A stretch of DNA of 64,000 nt. Origin: Lysinibacillus fusiformis (GTDB lineage: Bacteria; Bacillota; Bacilli; Bacillales_A; Planococcaceae). A program made the translations under genes and the position numbers. The notes under the pieces were generated by a model. It saw only the letters and a program-made list of their open reading frames with translations. It was not told where the DNA came from and did no database searches. The first letter of the stretch is position 1. The number at the start of each line of letters is the position of its first letter. Positions 1 to 9,202 of the stretch are shown piece by piece. The stretch covers positions 186,001 through 250,000 of the forward strand of contig NZ_PYWL01000001.1 in NCBI RefSeq assembly GCF_003049525.1, written 5' to 3'.

Positions 1-420
1 TCTCCAGGCGAGTGCATAGACAATTGCTGCGGCAATTAAACCACCAACAAAGGCGGCGATAGGAATTAAATGAGTTAATTCTGGATTTGCTAAAAGGATT
101 ATCAATACAAATGCTGCAGCACCACTTGTTACCCCTGTTAAACCCGGATCTGCTAATGGATTTCCCATGACTGCCTGTAGTAAAGCCCCTGATATAGCTA
201 TACTTGCGCCAATAATTAAAGCTAGTAACACGCGGGGAAGGCGGATATCCCATATAATCGTTGTATACACACCCTCTTGACCACGACCATTGATAAGGGT
301 CGATAAAATATCAGGTATAGAAATATGGACACTACCTAATCCTATTGCTATTACTGCGGCTAATATGGTTACCACAAATGTCGTGATAATAATCATGCGA
401 CTTCTTGCTGTAAGAATCAT
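1..420 (-). CDS. FecCD-family iron/haem ABC transporter permease, N-terminal part (runs off the left edge)
   Basis: The first 140 codons are present, starting at the ATG at 420 with GAGGT just upstream, and reading open to base 1. The translation has a hydrophobic N-terminal segment, then the family signature around residues 60-95 (IRLPRVLLALIIGASIAISG, followed by LLQAVMGNPLADPGLTGVTSG), which is typical of BtuC/FhuB/FecD-type permeases that form the membrane channel of siderophore, haem or cobalamin importers. It starts 17 bases after the binding-protein gene, so the two share a transcript under the Fur-like box at 1460-1474. Substrate is not decided by sequence; iron-siderophore or haem is inferred from the Fur box. 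The C-terminal half and any ATPase gene lie outside the window. Confidence 0.9.
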   Translation of the reverse strand, partial: MILTARSRMIIITTFVVTILAAVIAIGLGSVHISIPDILSTLINGRGQEGVYTTIIWDIRLPRVLLALIIGASIAISGALLQAVMGNPLADPGLTGVTSGAAAFVLIILLANPELTHLIPIAAFVGGLIAAAIVYALAWR

Positions 421-437
421 ACCTCTACCTCACGAAC

Positions 438-1436
438 TTATTTATAGAAATAATCTGCAATTGTTGTTAGTGCTGTCTCAGCATTTGTAATAGATGTGAC
501 ACCGAAAATACTGTAATCAAGCATATAGATTTTGTCATTTTTGTATGCTGATAATTGTTGCCAAGCACTATTTTTTTCAATTTCTTGTTTAAATTTATCT
601 TCATTCGCTCCATGATCGCCAGACGCTAAGACAAACACAATATCTGGATCTGCTACAACAATATCTTCTAAATTCATTGGTGAATAAGTAGATTCTGCTT
701 TTAATACTGATTTCGCAATATTATCTGCTCCCAATCTTTCGACTAAGCTTCCTAAATAGGATTTGTCGTTCATTACCATAAAGGAATCAGATGTTCCGAT
801 AACCAGCATAACAGATGGTAGTTCTTTTCCTTGTGCTTGCTCTTCCAGCTCTTTTTCTTTTGCTATAAGATTTTGCAAGATTTCATTTACTTTGTCTTCC
901 TTATCAAAGTATGTACCTAGCACCTTAAAACTTAATTTTAAGTCATCATACGAATCTGTTGGTAAATAAGCTGTTGGAAGATTCATTCCCTGTAGTGCTT
1001 GATCTAATGAGCTTTGTAGAGAAGAAGCGCCAAGAATCAAATCTGTTTGTAAACTCGAAATAACTTCTAAATCTGGTGACATAGGTGAACCAATTTTTGT
1101 AATCGAATCAAAGTCTGATGGTATCGGATTTGTCGATGTTGGTACTCCCACTGGTGTGATCTCCAAAAGATGTAGCATTTCTGTTAAAGGAACTGATGTC
1201 GTCACAATTTTTTCTGGAACGGTTGTAGGAAAGCTTGCTAATGCCTTCTGAAAGGCTTCTTCATCAACACCATCTTGAAATTCCTCTTTTTTGACTGTCG
1301 AAGTATCAGCAGCTTCATCTTGCTTTGCTACTTCTTCCTTTTGAATTTCTTTGTCTGCAACTTTCTCTTCTTGGTCTGCACAGCCAACCAGTGCTAATGA
1401 TAATGCGAATGTACTAACATATAGCCATTTTTTCAT
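438..1436 (-). CDS. Iron/haem ABC transporter substrate-binding lipoprotein
   Basis: The protein has 332 residues. A lipoprotein signal peptide ends in LALVGC with the lipidated Cys at residue 19. A charged linker rich in Glu, Lys and Asp follows, then a periplasmic-binding-protein type III fold (TroA/BtuF/IsdE-like), with phrases such as PEKIVTTSVPLTEMLHLLEI and EVISSLQTDLILGASS. The ATG at 1436 is chosen over an in-frame start at 1481 because it is preceded by GGAGGAAATAGTAGAT and begins a proper signal peptide, and because the upstream extension would cover the Fur-like box. The gene should deliver an iron chelate or haem to the permease that follows. It resembles IsdE-like haem binders, but the ligand is not certain. 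Confidence 0.85.
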   Translation of the reverse strand: MKKWLYVSTFALSLALVGCADQEEKVADKEIQKEEVAKQDEAADTSTVKKEEFQDGVDEEAFQKALASFPTTVPEKIVTTSVPLTEMLHLLEITPVGVPTSTNPIPSDFDSITKIGSPMSPDLEVISSLQTDLILGASSLQSSLDQALQGMNLPTAYLPTDSYDDLKLSFKVLGTYFDKEDKVNEILQNLIAKEKELEEQAQGKELPSVMLVIGTSDSFMVMNDKSYLGSLVERLGADNIAKSVLKAESTYSPMNLEDIVVADPDIVFVLASGDHGANEDKFKQEIEKNSAWQQLSAYKNDKIYMLDYSIFGVTSITNAETALTTIADYFYK

Positions 1437-1459
1437 ATCTACTATTTCCTCCGTGTAAA

Positions 1460-1474
1460 TGAAAATGATTTTCA
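1460..1474. promoter_or_regulatory. Fur-type operator (7-1-7 inverted repeat)
   Basis: The 15-base sequence TGAAAATGATTTTCA is a perfect 7-1-7 inverted repeat close to the Bacillus Fur core TGATAATNATTATCA. It sits 24 bases upstream of the binding-lipoprotein start codon, where bound repressor would block transcription. This indicates iron-repressed uptake. Not tested; PerR and Zur use related 7-1-7 boxes. Confidence 0.75.
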
Positions 1475-1535
1475 ATATCAATTATACTATCAAAGTTAAT
1501 TGATAATTACAATGCCTAATTGATAATATAAATAA

Positions 1536-1574
1536 AAAGGAGGTGTCTCAATAATCATTTGAGACACCTCCTTT
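1536..1574 (-). terminator. Rho-independent terminator after the M16 peptidase gene
   Basis: A perfect 15-bp inverted repeat (AAAGGAGGTGTCTCA and its complement) with a 9-base loop is followed on the minus strand by five T residues. It begins about 20 bases after the peptidase stop codon and separates it from the iron-uptake operon. Confidence 0.95.
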
Positions 1575-1595
1575 AAGACTATACGATGAGGTATT

Positions 1596-2819
1596 TTATT
1601 CGCTTGGTCCAATAATTGAAATGGCCGGCTCTGCTTTCAAAATTTTAGCAATCAATCGATCCACTGAGTCCATGGATACAGCCTCTATAGACGCCAGTAC
1701 CTCGTCTACTGTACGATGTTTACGATGAACAAGCTCACTCGTACCATTTCGATTCATACGTGCGCCAGTTCCCTCCAACCCTAGAACAAAGCTACCTTTC
1801 AGCTGCTCTTTTGCATTATCAAGCTCTTCTTCTGTGACACCACCTGCGACAATATCGAGTAAAGTAGCATCAATAGTATGTTGTAGCTGTGATAATTGCT
1901 GACGGCTAGTACTGCCATAAATGGTGAATGCCCCAACATCTGCATAACAGGATTGGTAAGAGAAAATAGAATAAGCTAGACCTCTTTCTTCACGCACCTC
2001 TTGAAACAATCGTGAGCTCATATTACCACCAATAATATTATTTAACGCAATAAAGCTATACATATCAGGGTCCTTTACACCAATAGCCGGATAGGATATA
2101 GCTAAATGTGCTTGCTCAGTATCTCGGATTTTCGAAATTTCTCCAGGATGAAATGAAGGATTTGTCAGCACAGGCGCAATCGCAACTGCGGAAGGCTGAT
2201 ATTGTCCAAATAATTGTTCAATCGTTGCCATGAGTTGAGGTGAAATATTGCCCGCAATGGAAATCACCACTGACTCTGGACCGTAATGTTTGGCCATATA
2301 ATGGCGAATCGCCTCTGCAGTAAATGTCTTTAATGTAGCTGCACTGCCCAATATCGGACGGCCCAGTGCATCATTGGGATACATAACACTCCACAGCTTT
2401 TCATGCACATCATCATCCGGAGCATCTTCGCTCATTAAAATTTCCTCTAATACGACTTGTCGTTCTTTTTCTAGTTCTTCTTCTGCAAATGTAGAATTAA
2501 AAAACATATCAGCCAAAATAGAGACTGCTAGCTCTGCATGATGATCTAAAACTTTTGCATAATAACACGTATTTTCCTTAGATGTGAAAGCATTTAATTC
2601 TCCACCTATCCGATCAAATTCTTCCGCAATTTGACGAGCTGAACGACTTGGTGTTCCTTTAAACAACATATGCTCTATAAAATGTGTAATACCGTTCTCT
2701 TCAGGTAGTTCATAGCGTGAACCCGCATTTACAAAAATACCTAAAGCAACAGATCTTACATGGTTAATTTGCTCCGACACAATACGAACACCATTCTGAC
2801 ATGTATGTACTTGAACCAA
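1596..2819 (-). CDS. mlpA: M16-family processing-type zinc peptidase (MlpA/YmxG-like)
   Basis: The 407-residue protein is the normal length for the YmxG/MlpA group. The inverted zinc-binding motif HFIEH is at residues 46-50, and the third ligand is expected in EKERQVVLEEI near residue 126. A C-terminal M16C-like half carries the usual substrate-cradling fold. The N-terminus (TCQNGVRIVSEQ...VRSVALGIFV) is family-typical. The start is TTG, preceded at short distance by GGGGAG. In B. subtilis mlpA lies near pnp, as here, but ylxY, which normally lies between them, is absent. The function in that species is linked to control of extracellular proteases; the substrate is unknown. Confidence 0.9.
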   Translation of the reverse strand: MVQVHTCQNGVRIVSEQINHVRSVALGIFVNAGSRYELPEENGITHFIEHMLFKGTPSRSARQIAEEFDRIGGELNAFTSKENTCYYAKVLDHHAELAVSILADMFFNSTFAEEELEKERQVVLEEILMSEDAPDDDVHEKLWSVMYPNDALGRPILGSAATLKTFTAEAIRHYMAKHYGPESVVISIAGNISPQLMATIEQLFGQYQPSAVAIAPVLTNPSFHPGEISKIRDTEQAHLAISYPAIGVKDPDMYSFIALNNIIGGNMSSRLFQEVREERGLAYSIFSYQSCYADVGAFTIYGSTSRQQLSQLQHTIDATLLDIVAGGVTEEELDNAKEQLKGSFVLGLEGTGARMNRNGTSELVHRKHRTVDEVLASIEAVSMDSVDRLIAKILKAEPAISIIGPSE

Positions 2820-2866
2820 AAAATCTCCCCCAACTATATATTTCTTTATGATGATAAACTATTTAA

Positions 2867-2893
2867 AAAGGCTGCGCATTAGACGCAGCCTTT
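2867..2893 (-). terminator. Rho-independent terminator after pnp
   Basis: A 10-bp stem (AAAGGCTGCG and its complement) with a 7-base loop and a following T-run on the minus strand, starting 9 bases after the pnp stop codon. Confidence 0.93.
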
Positions 2894-2901
2894 TATCTTT
2901 A

Positions 2902-5016
2902 TTATTTTTGTTGTTCAGCGCGTTCTTTTTCCTCTTGTAGTACTACTTTACGAGATAAATTCACACGACCTTGTTTGTCAATTTCAATTACTTTTACTAG
3001 TAATTGATCGCCAAGTTTTAAGACGTCTTCCACTTGCTTTGTACGTTCCTCCTGAATTTCAGAAATGTGAAGCAAGCCATCTTTACCTGGGAAGATTTCA
3101 CAAAACGCACCGAATTTTTCAATACGCTTCACTGTCGATAAGTAGTATTCCCCTACTTTAGCTTCACGTACGATATCTTCAATAATTTGTTTTGCGCGTG
3201 CATTCATTTCTTCATTAGCAGAAGAAATATAGATTGTACCATCTTGTTCTGTATCAATCTTAACGCCCGTTTCTTCAATAATTTTATTAATTTGTTTTCC
3301 GCCAGGTCCAATAACATCGCGAATTTTATCTGGATTGATTTTAACAATCACGATTTTTGGTGCAAATTCAGATAATTGTGTACGTGGCTCTGCAAGTGTC
3401 GCAAGCATTGATTCTAAAATATGCATACGACCTACTTTAGCTTGTGTCAATGCTTCTTCTAAAATATTGCGTGATAGGCCATCGATTTTAATGTCCATTT
3501 GTAGAGCTGTTACACCTTTAGCTGTACCAGCCACTTTAAAGTCCATATCACCTAGATGATCTTCCATACCTTGAATATCTGTTAAAATAGAATAATGTTC
3601 ACCTTTTTTAATAAGGCCCATTGCAATACCTGCAACTGGTGCTTTTAAAGGAACACCAGCATCCATCATAGCTAATGTAGATGCACAAATAGAGGCTTGA
3701 GATGTTGAACCATTTGATTCAAGTACTTCTGATACACAACGAATTGTATATGGGAAAACAGACTCATCAGGAATAACTGCTTCCAGTGCACGTTCTCCTA
3801 AAGCTCCATGACCAATTTCACGACGACCTGGTCCACGAATTGGTCCTGTCTCACCAACCGAGAATTGAGGGAAATTATAGTGGTGCATGAAGCGTTTTGA
3901 TTCTTCGACACCTAAACCGTCAATAATTTGTACATCACCAAGCGCACCTAACGTACAGATAGAAAGTGCTTGAGTTTGTCCACGTGTAAATAGACCTGAA
4001 CCGTGAGTACGTTGTAATATTCCTGTTTCAGAGGAAAGTTGTCGAATCTCGTCTAGTTTACGACCATCTGGACGAATTTTATCTTCAGTGATCTGACGAC
4101 GTACTTCATCTTTTACCATCTTATCAAGTATTGTATAAACCTGCTTCATCGTATCATCATCTGCTTCTTGCTCTTCATAGGAAGCAATAATACGATCTTT
4201 TACAGCTTGAATCGCTTCGTCACGAGCATGTTTCTCAGCAGTTTGAATAGCATCATGCATATCCGTCTCACAAGCAGCCTTTATATCCGCTTGGATTGCT
4301 TCATCAATTTCAAATAATGTAACTGGTTTCTTTTCTTTTCCTACCTCAGCCACAATTTGCTCTTGGAATGCGATAATTTTTTTAATTTCTTCATGTCCAA
4401 ACATAATCGCTTCTAACATCACTTCTTCTGGAACTTCAAGTGCGCCAGCTTCAACCATGTTGATAGCGTCCTTGTTCCCTGCTACAGATAAATGAATTGT
4501 CGATTGGTTCGATTGTTCCACTGTTGGATTCACAATGAACTCCCCGTTAATATAACCAACTTGTACACCTGCGATCGGTCCATCAAATGGAATGTCAGAA
4601 ATAGCCAAAGCTAATGAAGAACCAACCATTGCTGCCATTTCAGACGTACAGTCAGAATCATTTGACATAACCATAGAGATCACTTGAACTTCGTTACGGA
4701 AACCATCTGGGAACATCGGACGGATTGGACGGTCGATTAAACGGCTCGCCAATATAGCTTTCTCAGATGGACGCCCTTCACGCTTAATAAAGCCGCCAGG
4801 AATTTTACCTGCAGCATATAGACGTTCTTCATAGTTTACTGTTAATGGGAAGAAATCAAGTGGTTTTGGTGATTTTGACATTGTGGCTGTAGATAATACG
4901 GAAGTATCGCCATAGCGTACTAATACAGCTCCGTTTGCTTGTTTTGCTAACTGTCCTACTTCAATTACAAGTGGACGGCCAGCCCATTCGTAGGAATAGA
5001 CTTTCTTTTCGTTCAT
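2902..5016 (-). CDS. pnp: Polyribonucleotide nucleotidyltransferase (PNPase)
   Basis: The 704-residue protein carries out phosphorolytic 3'-5' RNA decay and is a degradosome partner. Visible domains are a first RNase PH core ([20 protein letters not shown] near residue 80), a helical linker, a second RNase PH core ([14 protein letters not shown] and [20 protein letters not shown], roughly 345-400), a KH domain with GPGG (about 555-615), and a C-terminal S1 domain ([20 protein letters not shown], about 635-690). The length matches the Bacillus enzyme (about 705). The start ATG has GAGAGGGG upstream. It is downstream of rpsO as in most bacteria, but here a DoxX gene and a terminator separate them, so it likely has its own promoter. 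Confidence 0.98.
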   Translation of the reverse strand: MNEKKVYSYEWAGRPLVIEVGQLAKQANGAVLVRYGDTSVLSTATMSKSPKPLDFFPLTVNYEERLYAAGKIPGGFIKREGRPSEKAILASRLIDRPIRPMFPDGFRNEVQVISMVMSNDSDCTSEMAAMVGSSLALAISDIPFDGPIAGVQVGYINGEFIVNPTVEQSNQSTIHLSVAGNKDAINMVEAGALEVPEEVMLEAIMFGHEEIKKIIAFQEQIVAEVGKEKKPVTLFEIDEAIQADIKAACETDMHDAIQTAEKHARDEAIQAVKDRIIASYEEQEADDDTMKQVYTILDKMVKDEVRRQITEDKIRPDGRKLDEIRQLSSETGILQRTHGSGLFTRGQTQALSICTLGALGDVQIIDGLGVEESKRFMHHYNFPQFSVGETGPIRGPGRREIGHGALGERALEAVIPDESVFPYTIRCVSEVLESNGSTSQASICASTLAMMDAGVPLKAPVAGIAMGLIKKGEHYSILTDIQGMEDHLGDMDFKVAGTAKGVTALQMDIKIDGLSRNILEEALTQAKVGRMHILESMLATLAEPRTQLSEFAPKIVIVKINPDKIRDVIGPGGKQINKIIEETGVKIDTEQDGTIYISSANEEMNARAKQIIEDIVREAKVGEYYLSTVKRIEKFGAFCEIFPGKDGLLHISEIQEERTKQVEDVLKLGDQLLVKVIEIDKQGRVNLSRKVVLQEEKERAEQQK

Positions 5017-5315
5017 TCAATGAACCCCTCTCTATTATAAAAACACTTACTTCGTCTGTATGTACTAATTGTAAGTGTACCAAAAATGCTTGTTCTATGC
5101 TCAAAAATATTTCTTGAAATAATCATACATTTAAATTCAGTTATTGCCAATTTATTTAAGATTTATTTCTATATTTTATTGAAAAAACATTTTTATACTT
5201 TTGTTATATGGAATTGACTTAAATTGATCCTTCCTGACGAAAAGTAATGTATGTAAATAGATATAAATGCTTCTTCACATTATTATTTCAAGTGCAGGCT
5301 ATACACAATAGATTT

Positions 5316-5324
5316 ATTATACCA
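5316..5324 (-). promoter_or_regulatory. Possible sigma-A promoter for pnp (extended -10), with a leader of about 300 bases
   Basis: The minus strand reads TGGTATAAT, a consensus -10 with the TG extension. A TTGTAT lies only 14 bases upstream, so the -35 match is poor. It is between the doxX terminator and pnp. The implied 5' leader is about 290-300 bases; I see no strong hairpin or known riboswitch in 5017-5315, which is very AT-rich. Confidence 0.45.
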
Positions 5325-5411
5325 CGGTACTTGTCATACAACATCCTACTAGTATAAAGAAAGTTAAGTATGTAGTAAAGTTTAAGTGTGTCAAGAGAGA
5401 AAAATTAAAAT

Positions 5412-5446
5412 AAATGCCCCGTCAAACTAGCATTCACGGGGCATTT
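5412..5446 (-). terminator. Rho-independent terminator after doxX
   Basis: An 11-bp perfect stem (AAATGCCCCGT and its complement) with a 13-base loop, followed on the minus strand by a T-rich tract, 20 bases downstream of the doxX stop. Confidence 0.93.
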
Positions 5447-5465
5447 CATGTCTCTTTTATGTAAA

Positions 5466-5990
5466 TTATGTAGTTTTAGACAGCGGTCTAGCTATTTTAT
5501 CTTTGTTTTTTGCTGTTTGAATCTTATTGCTGATAGCTGGAATGACGAAACGATCCAATCCAAACTTACCGGCATTGAAACCAGCTGCTGCTATAAAGAT
5601 AGCGAGTAAAATATCCCAAGGATTACTTGATATAGTACCTGCCATTAAAAATGCAAAGTTCATAACCATCCCAAAAAATGCAGCATACGTTGTTAAACAT
5701 CCAAGTATTAATCCTAGGCCAACTAAAAACTCTCCCCAAGGAATAAGGAAATTAATAATTTCAGCATTGGGTAAAGCAAATGTTTCAATAAACTTTACAT
5801 ATAGTGGATATGCTAACTCCTCGCCGCCAGTTACTGGATTTGCTATTGCATTTGCTAAAAAACCGGATGCATCAAATCCATTCATCAATTTTCCCCAACC
5901 GGCTGTTAGCCAATGCCAACCTAGATAGATGCGAATAATTGTCAAAATCCCTGCAACAATATTATTCTCTCTTAATATTTTGTTAAACAT
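5466..5990 (-). CDS. DoxX-family integral membrane protein
   Basis: The 174-residue protein shows four hydrophobic segments and the DoxX hallmark near the N-terminus: RIYLGWHWLTAGWGKLMNGFDASGF split over about residues 20-45, then a loop with PLYVKFIE and PWGEFLVGLGLILG. DoxX/TQO-small-subunit relatives are linked to quinone redox chemistry or thiosulfate oxidation, and MhqP-type proteins to quinone stress; nothing here fixes the role. The ATG at 5990 is preferred over the ATG at 6011 because AAGGTG precedes it. It is a single-gene unit with its own terminator, inserted between rpsO and pnp, which are adjacent in B. subtilis. Confidence 0.85.
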   Translation of the reverse strand: MFNKILRENNIVAGILTIIRIYLGWHWLTAGWGKLMNGFDASGFLANAIANPVTGGEELAYPLYVKFIETFALPNAEIINFLIPWGEFLVGLGLILGCLTTYAAFFGMVMNFAFLMAGTISSNPWDILLAIFIAAAGFNAGKFGLDRFVIPAISNKIQTAKNKDKIARPLSKTT

Positions 5991-6263
5991 CCAACTGCAC
6001 CTTCTCACCATAAAATTTTGTTTTCACATTTCACAAGCTGAAGTAATCTGTTAAAGGCCATTCATGGCTAAATAAAAACGATTACTATTCAATTCGTTCT
6101 TGATTCAACTCGATTGGACAATAAAGCTAGATTCACATAGGACTGGTTGAATTTGGTTGCGAAATGTGATTAGAATATATCACCCTTTTATTGGTTAGAA
6201 CATGTTTTTTCTAGCTCGTTCACCGGAGCGTAAAAAAGTTATGGCTTATTATCGAACAAAATA
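5991..6263. other. Intergenic stretch upstream of doxX
   Basis: AT-rich sequence between the rpsO terminators and doxX. It must hold the doxX promoter, but I find no -35/-10 pair good enough to name, no conserved leader and no reading frame. Confidence 0.5.
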
Positions 6264-6310
6264 AAAATGGAGATGAGAAGTGAGCTACCCTAAAAGGTCA
6301 TTTCCATTTT
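6264..6310 (-). terminator. Second, imperfect terminator hairpin downstream of rpsO
   Basis: 13-base arms (AAAATGGAGATGA against TCATTTCCATTTT) pair with one mismatch; the minus strand then reads TTTTTATTTTG. It lies just beyond the stronger rpsO terminator, making a tandem pair. Confidence 0.6.
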
Positions 6311-6324
6311 TCAATAAAAAAAGA

Positions 6325-6353
6325 CTGTAGACAAAACATAAGTTTGTCTACAG
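6325..6353 (-). terminator. Rho-independent terminator after rpsO
   Basis: A perfect 11-bp stem (CTGTAGACAAA and its complement), 7-base loop, and a run of seven T on the minus strand, 10 bases after the rpsO stop codon. Confidence 0.95.
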
Positions 6354-6363
6354 CCCGCTGTAA

Positions 6364-6633
6364 TTAGCGACGTAAGCCTAAACGGTTGATTAGTTCACGG
6401 TAACGTTGTACGTCAGTTTCACGAAGATATTTTAATAAGTGACGACGACGACCTACCATTTTAAGAAGACCACGCTCAGAGTGGAAATCTTTTTTGTGTG
6501 TACGTAAGTGAGTATTTAGAGCATTGATTTCTGCTGTTAATACTGCAACTTGTACTTCTGGTGAACCAGTGTCACTTTCGTGAGTACGGTACTCAGCGAT
6601 AATTTCGTTTTTACGTTCTTTTGTAATAGCCAT
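6364..6633 (-). CDS. rpsO: 30S ribosomal protein S15
   Basis: The 89-residue protein has the standard length and all the S15 signatures ([20 protein letters not shown] and [20 protein letters not shown]). It binds 16S rRNA in the central domain and nucleates assembly of the platform. The start ATG has a strong AGGAGG upstream. The 153-base gap from ribF probably holds a promoter and leader. S15 genes in many Firmicutes are autoregulated through their leader, but I could not fold a recognised S15-binding structure by eye. Confidence 0.98.
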   Translation of the reverse strand: MAITKERKNEIIAEYRTHESDTGSPEVQVAVLTAEINALNTHLRTHKKDFHSERGLLKMVGRRRHLLKYLRETDVQRYRELINRLGLRR

Positions 6634-6786
6634 TTGTATGGACCTCCTAAGAAAAATTATTTATCCCCACTAGCACAGTAAACGTTGGAGTCTTCGATAT
6701 ACCGAGCTAAGGTTGAGCATTATGCACTTATGAATGTTACCATAAATGATTGGGTCAAGCAAGTATAAACCATTACTTAGTTGACT

Positions 6787-7737
6787 CTATTGTAGATCGT
6801 TAAAATATTGTATAGCTTCTTGTTTATCTTTTTCGATTTGCGTTTTTAAAGCATCAATACCGTCAAATTTTCTTTCGCTTCGAATACGTTTATACCAAGC
6901 TACATGTACTTCTTCGCCATAAATATTCTTATCAAAATTTAAAATATGAACCTCAATGGACAATTGCTTATCGTTTGGATCTTTAAACGTTGGTTTGTAG
7001 CCTACATTGCAGACACCATCATACCAAGCATTTTGGACTAGCAGACGAACAGCATAGACCCCACTTGCTGGAATAAAAGTACCTTCTAAAGCTTGGACAT
7101 TTGCAGTTGGGAAGCCAATTGTTCGACCACGTTTATCACCATGTACAACCATTCCGTTAATTTCAAATGGTCGTCCTAATAATGTTCTCGCTGCTTCCAT
7201 ATCACCCTCTTGTAAAAGTTGGCGAATACGGGTTGAGCTGATTTTCTCCACATCATCCGTTCTCTTCTCAACAATTGTCACACCATAATCACCATTGCTT
7301 AATGCACGCATATCTTCCATTGTCCCTTTACCAAATGCCCCAAATGAATAATCGAAGCCAGCTGTCACATGTTGAATATTTAATCCACGAATAAATGTAT
7401 CAATAAATGCGGCTGGAGATAGCTTAGCAAAATCAGATGTGAAATGAACAACAAATACTGTATCCACGCCTTGTTCTTCAAAAAGCTGCAATTTCTGCTG
7501 TAAGAGGGTAATATAAAAAACCTTTTCGTTACGCCCTCCAAGGACTAATGATGGATGCGGGTCAAATGTCATTACTGCGCTTGGAATTTGACGCTTCTCT
7601 CCCTCTTCCTTTGCCGCCTTGATAACAGCCTGATGCCCTCTATGTACACCATCGAAAAAGCCAAGCGCTAATGAATAGGGTTGCATGCTTTCTCTTTGCT
7701 GTAATTGATGTGGGTATTTTAAATGAATGACCTCCAT
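6787..7737 (-). CDS. ribF: Bifunctional riboflavin kinase / FAD synthetase
   Basis: The 316-residue protein converts riboflavin to FMN and FMN to FAD. The N-terminal nucleotidyltransferase domain shows LGFFDGVHRGH (about residues 26-36) and STRIRQLL (about 168-175). The C-terminal flavokinase domain shows GRTIGFPTANV (about 205-215) and the DGVCNVGYKPTF motif. Size and architecture are those of bacterial RibF (B. subtilis RibC). It follows truB by 88 bases of operon-like spacing measured to the neighbour's stop being only 12 bases away, the same truB-ribF order as in B. subtilis. Confidence 0.97.
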   Translation of the reverse strand: MEVIHLKYPHQLQQRESMQPYSLALGFFDGVHRGHQAVIKAAKEEGEKRQIPSAVMTFDPHPSLVLGGRNEKVFYITLLQQKLQLFEEQGVDTVFVVHFTSDFAKLSPAAFIDTFIRGLNIQHVTAGFDYSFGAFGKGTMEDMRALSNGDYGVTIVEKRTDDVEKISSTRIRQLLQEGDMEAARTLLGRPFEINGMVVHGDKRGRTIGFPTANVQALEGTFIPASGVYAVRLLVQNAWYDGVCNVGYKPTFKDPNDKQLSIEVHILNFDKNIYGEEVHVAWYKRIRSERKFDGIDALKTQIEKDKQEAIQYFNDLQ

Positions 7738-7749
7738 TGAAAAATCCTC

Positions 7750-8661
7750 CTACTCTATCGTCGGAAACATCTTGTGTGGTTTCATCAAACCTGCCTTTGT
7801 AGGGTGAGCTTGATAAACCGCAACTGCCTTTCCATTGATTCCAAAGACAATTTTATCATGTATCTTTAACAATGTATCTGCTGGAAGCACCTGTCCATTG
7901 AAAATTTCTTTTTCAATGGCAGAGGTAATCTCAATATATGGATAGTCTGTTAATGCATACTCGACAGGTAAAATACAAGTAGTCACCTGCTCTGCATCCA
8001 TAAGCTCCGCAACCTGTGCTAGCGTAAAACAGTTATCGCGCGTAAAGGTACCTGAAGCAGTACGTACGAGCTCTTTCATATGCGCTGGATAACCAAGAGC
8101 CTCCCCAATTTGGACAGCTAATGTACGAATATAAGTCCCTTTACTACAATCGATACGAACTGGGAATGTTATCTCCTGCCCCTCGTAGGATTCATGGTCA
8201 TCGAGAAGCTCTAAAGCATAAATGGTAACTTGACGAGTAGGTCTTTCAACTGTTTCACCTTTTCGAGCATATTCATAGAGACGTTTACCATTTACCTTGA
8301 CCGCTGAAAACATTGGTGGAGTTTGCTCAATAACACCTGTTAATGAAGCTAAAACCTCTTGCAACTGCTCACGAGAAACCTTCTTAACTGAATGATCCTC
8401 TGCAACCGTTTCGCCCTCTGCATCCTCCGTTGTCGTTGTGCGACCAATGGAAATAATAGCTTCATAGGTTTTCCCTGCATCTGTTAAATATTCTGCAATT
8501 CGAGTGGCTTGGCCAATACAAATTGGTAGTACACCTTCCACACCTGGATCCAAAGTTCCTGTATGCCCAACCTTTTTTGTACGTAAAATTTTACGCAGCT
8601 TAAAGACACAATCATGGCTTGTCATGCCTCTTTCTTTCCAAAGCGGTAAAATACCGTTCAT
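7750..8661 (-). CDS. truB: tRNA pseudouridine-55 synthase
   Basis: The 303-residue enzyme makes pseudouridine 55 in the T-loop of tRNAs. The catalytic Asp is in GHTGTLDPGVEGVLP (Asp38), followed by the conserved QATR. A C-terminal PUA-like region is present. The start at 8661 is chosen because GGAGG lies 6 bases before this ATG, whereas an in-frame ATG two codons upstream directly abuts the GGGAGG and could not be used well. The gene follows rbfA after a hairpin with a T-run, so some read-through or an internal promoter is expected. Confidence 0.97.
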   Translation of the reverse strand: MNGILPLWKERGMTSHDCVFKLRKILRTKKVGHTGTLDPGVEGVLPICIGQATRIAEYLTDAGKTYEAIISIGRTTTTEDAEGETVAEDHSVKKVSREQLQEVLASLTGVIEQTPPMFSAVKVNGKRLYEYARKGETVERPTRQVTIYALELLDDHESYEGQEITFPVRIDCSKGTYIRTLAVQIGEALGYPAHMKELVRTASGTFTRDNCFTLAQVAELMDAEQVTTCILPVEYALTDYPYIEITSAIEKEIFNGQVLPADTLLKIHDKIVFGINGKAVAVYQAHPTKAGLMKPHKMFPTIE

Positions 8662-8738
8662 ATACATCCTCCCAAATTGCCTTTAAAATAAAATTTACCT
8701 TGCATTATTACCAGATCAAAAATCTTCTTTATGAAGAT

Positions 8739-8779
8739 AAAAAGCCTGCCTGCATGAACATGCAAGTGGCAGACTTTTT
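8739..8779 (-). terminator. Terminator-like hairpin between rbfA and truB
   Basis: Arms AAAAAGTCTGCC...TTGCATG and CATGCA...GGCAGGCTTTTT (minus strand) pair with a U-G wobble and a small bulge, ending in a T-run, right after the rbfA stop. It likely reduces transcription into truB-ribF. Confidence 0.8.
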
Positions 8780-8783
8780 CAGC

Positions 8784-9125
8784 TTATTCTTTGTGTAAAC
8801 CTCTTAGCAATGTATCAATACGGTTTCCGTACTCAATCGATGAATCGAATTCAAAGATTAATTCTGGTGTGCGTCGTAAACGAATACGTGAACCAATTTC
8901 TGATCGAATGAAACCGGAAGCTTTTACTAAAGCTTTAATCGTTTCCTCGCGTTCACGTTCATTGCCTAAAGATGTAATATAAATAGTCGCTTGCTGTAAA
9001 TCACCCGTTACCTCAACACCTGTAACAGTAACAAAACCAACACGCGGATCTTTAATTTTACGGCCAAGAATATCACCAAGCTCTTTTTTCATTTGCTCAG
9101 CAACACGGTTTGAACGTAGAGACAT
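8784..9125 (-). CDS. rbfA: Ribosome-binding factor A
   Basis: The 113-residue protein has the KH-like RbfA fold, with [34 protein letters not shown] near the N-terminus and the C-terminal [21 protein letters not shown]. It acts in maturation of the 30S subunit 16S rRNA 5' end and in cold adaptation. Length is normal (B. subtilis 117). It follows ylxP in the nusA-infB operon. Confidence 0.97.
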   Translation of the reverse strand: MSLRSNRVAEQMKKELGDILGRKIKDPRVGFVTVTGVEVTGDLQQATIYITSLGNEREREETIKALVKASGFIRSEIGSRIRLRRTPELIFEFDSSIEYGNRIDTLLRGLHKE

Positions 9126-9202
9126 AATTTGTCACCTCTATTTCGATGTACAGATAGTTGATCTTTTTATGCTACTTAGCTATCTCAACTACCTACTATT
9201 CC

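Noticed and set aside
6634..6786. S15 autoregulatory leader before rpsO
   Set aside because: Plausible from family knowledge, but I could not draw a convincing three-way junction or pseudoknot from the sequence, so it is not listed as a feature.
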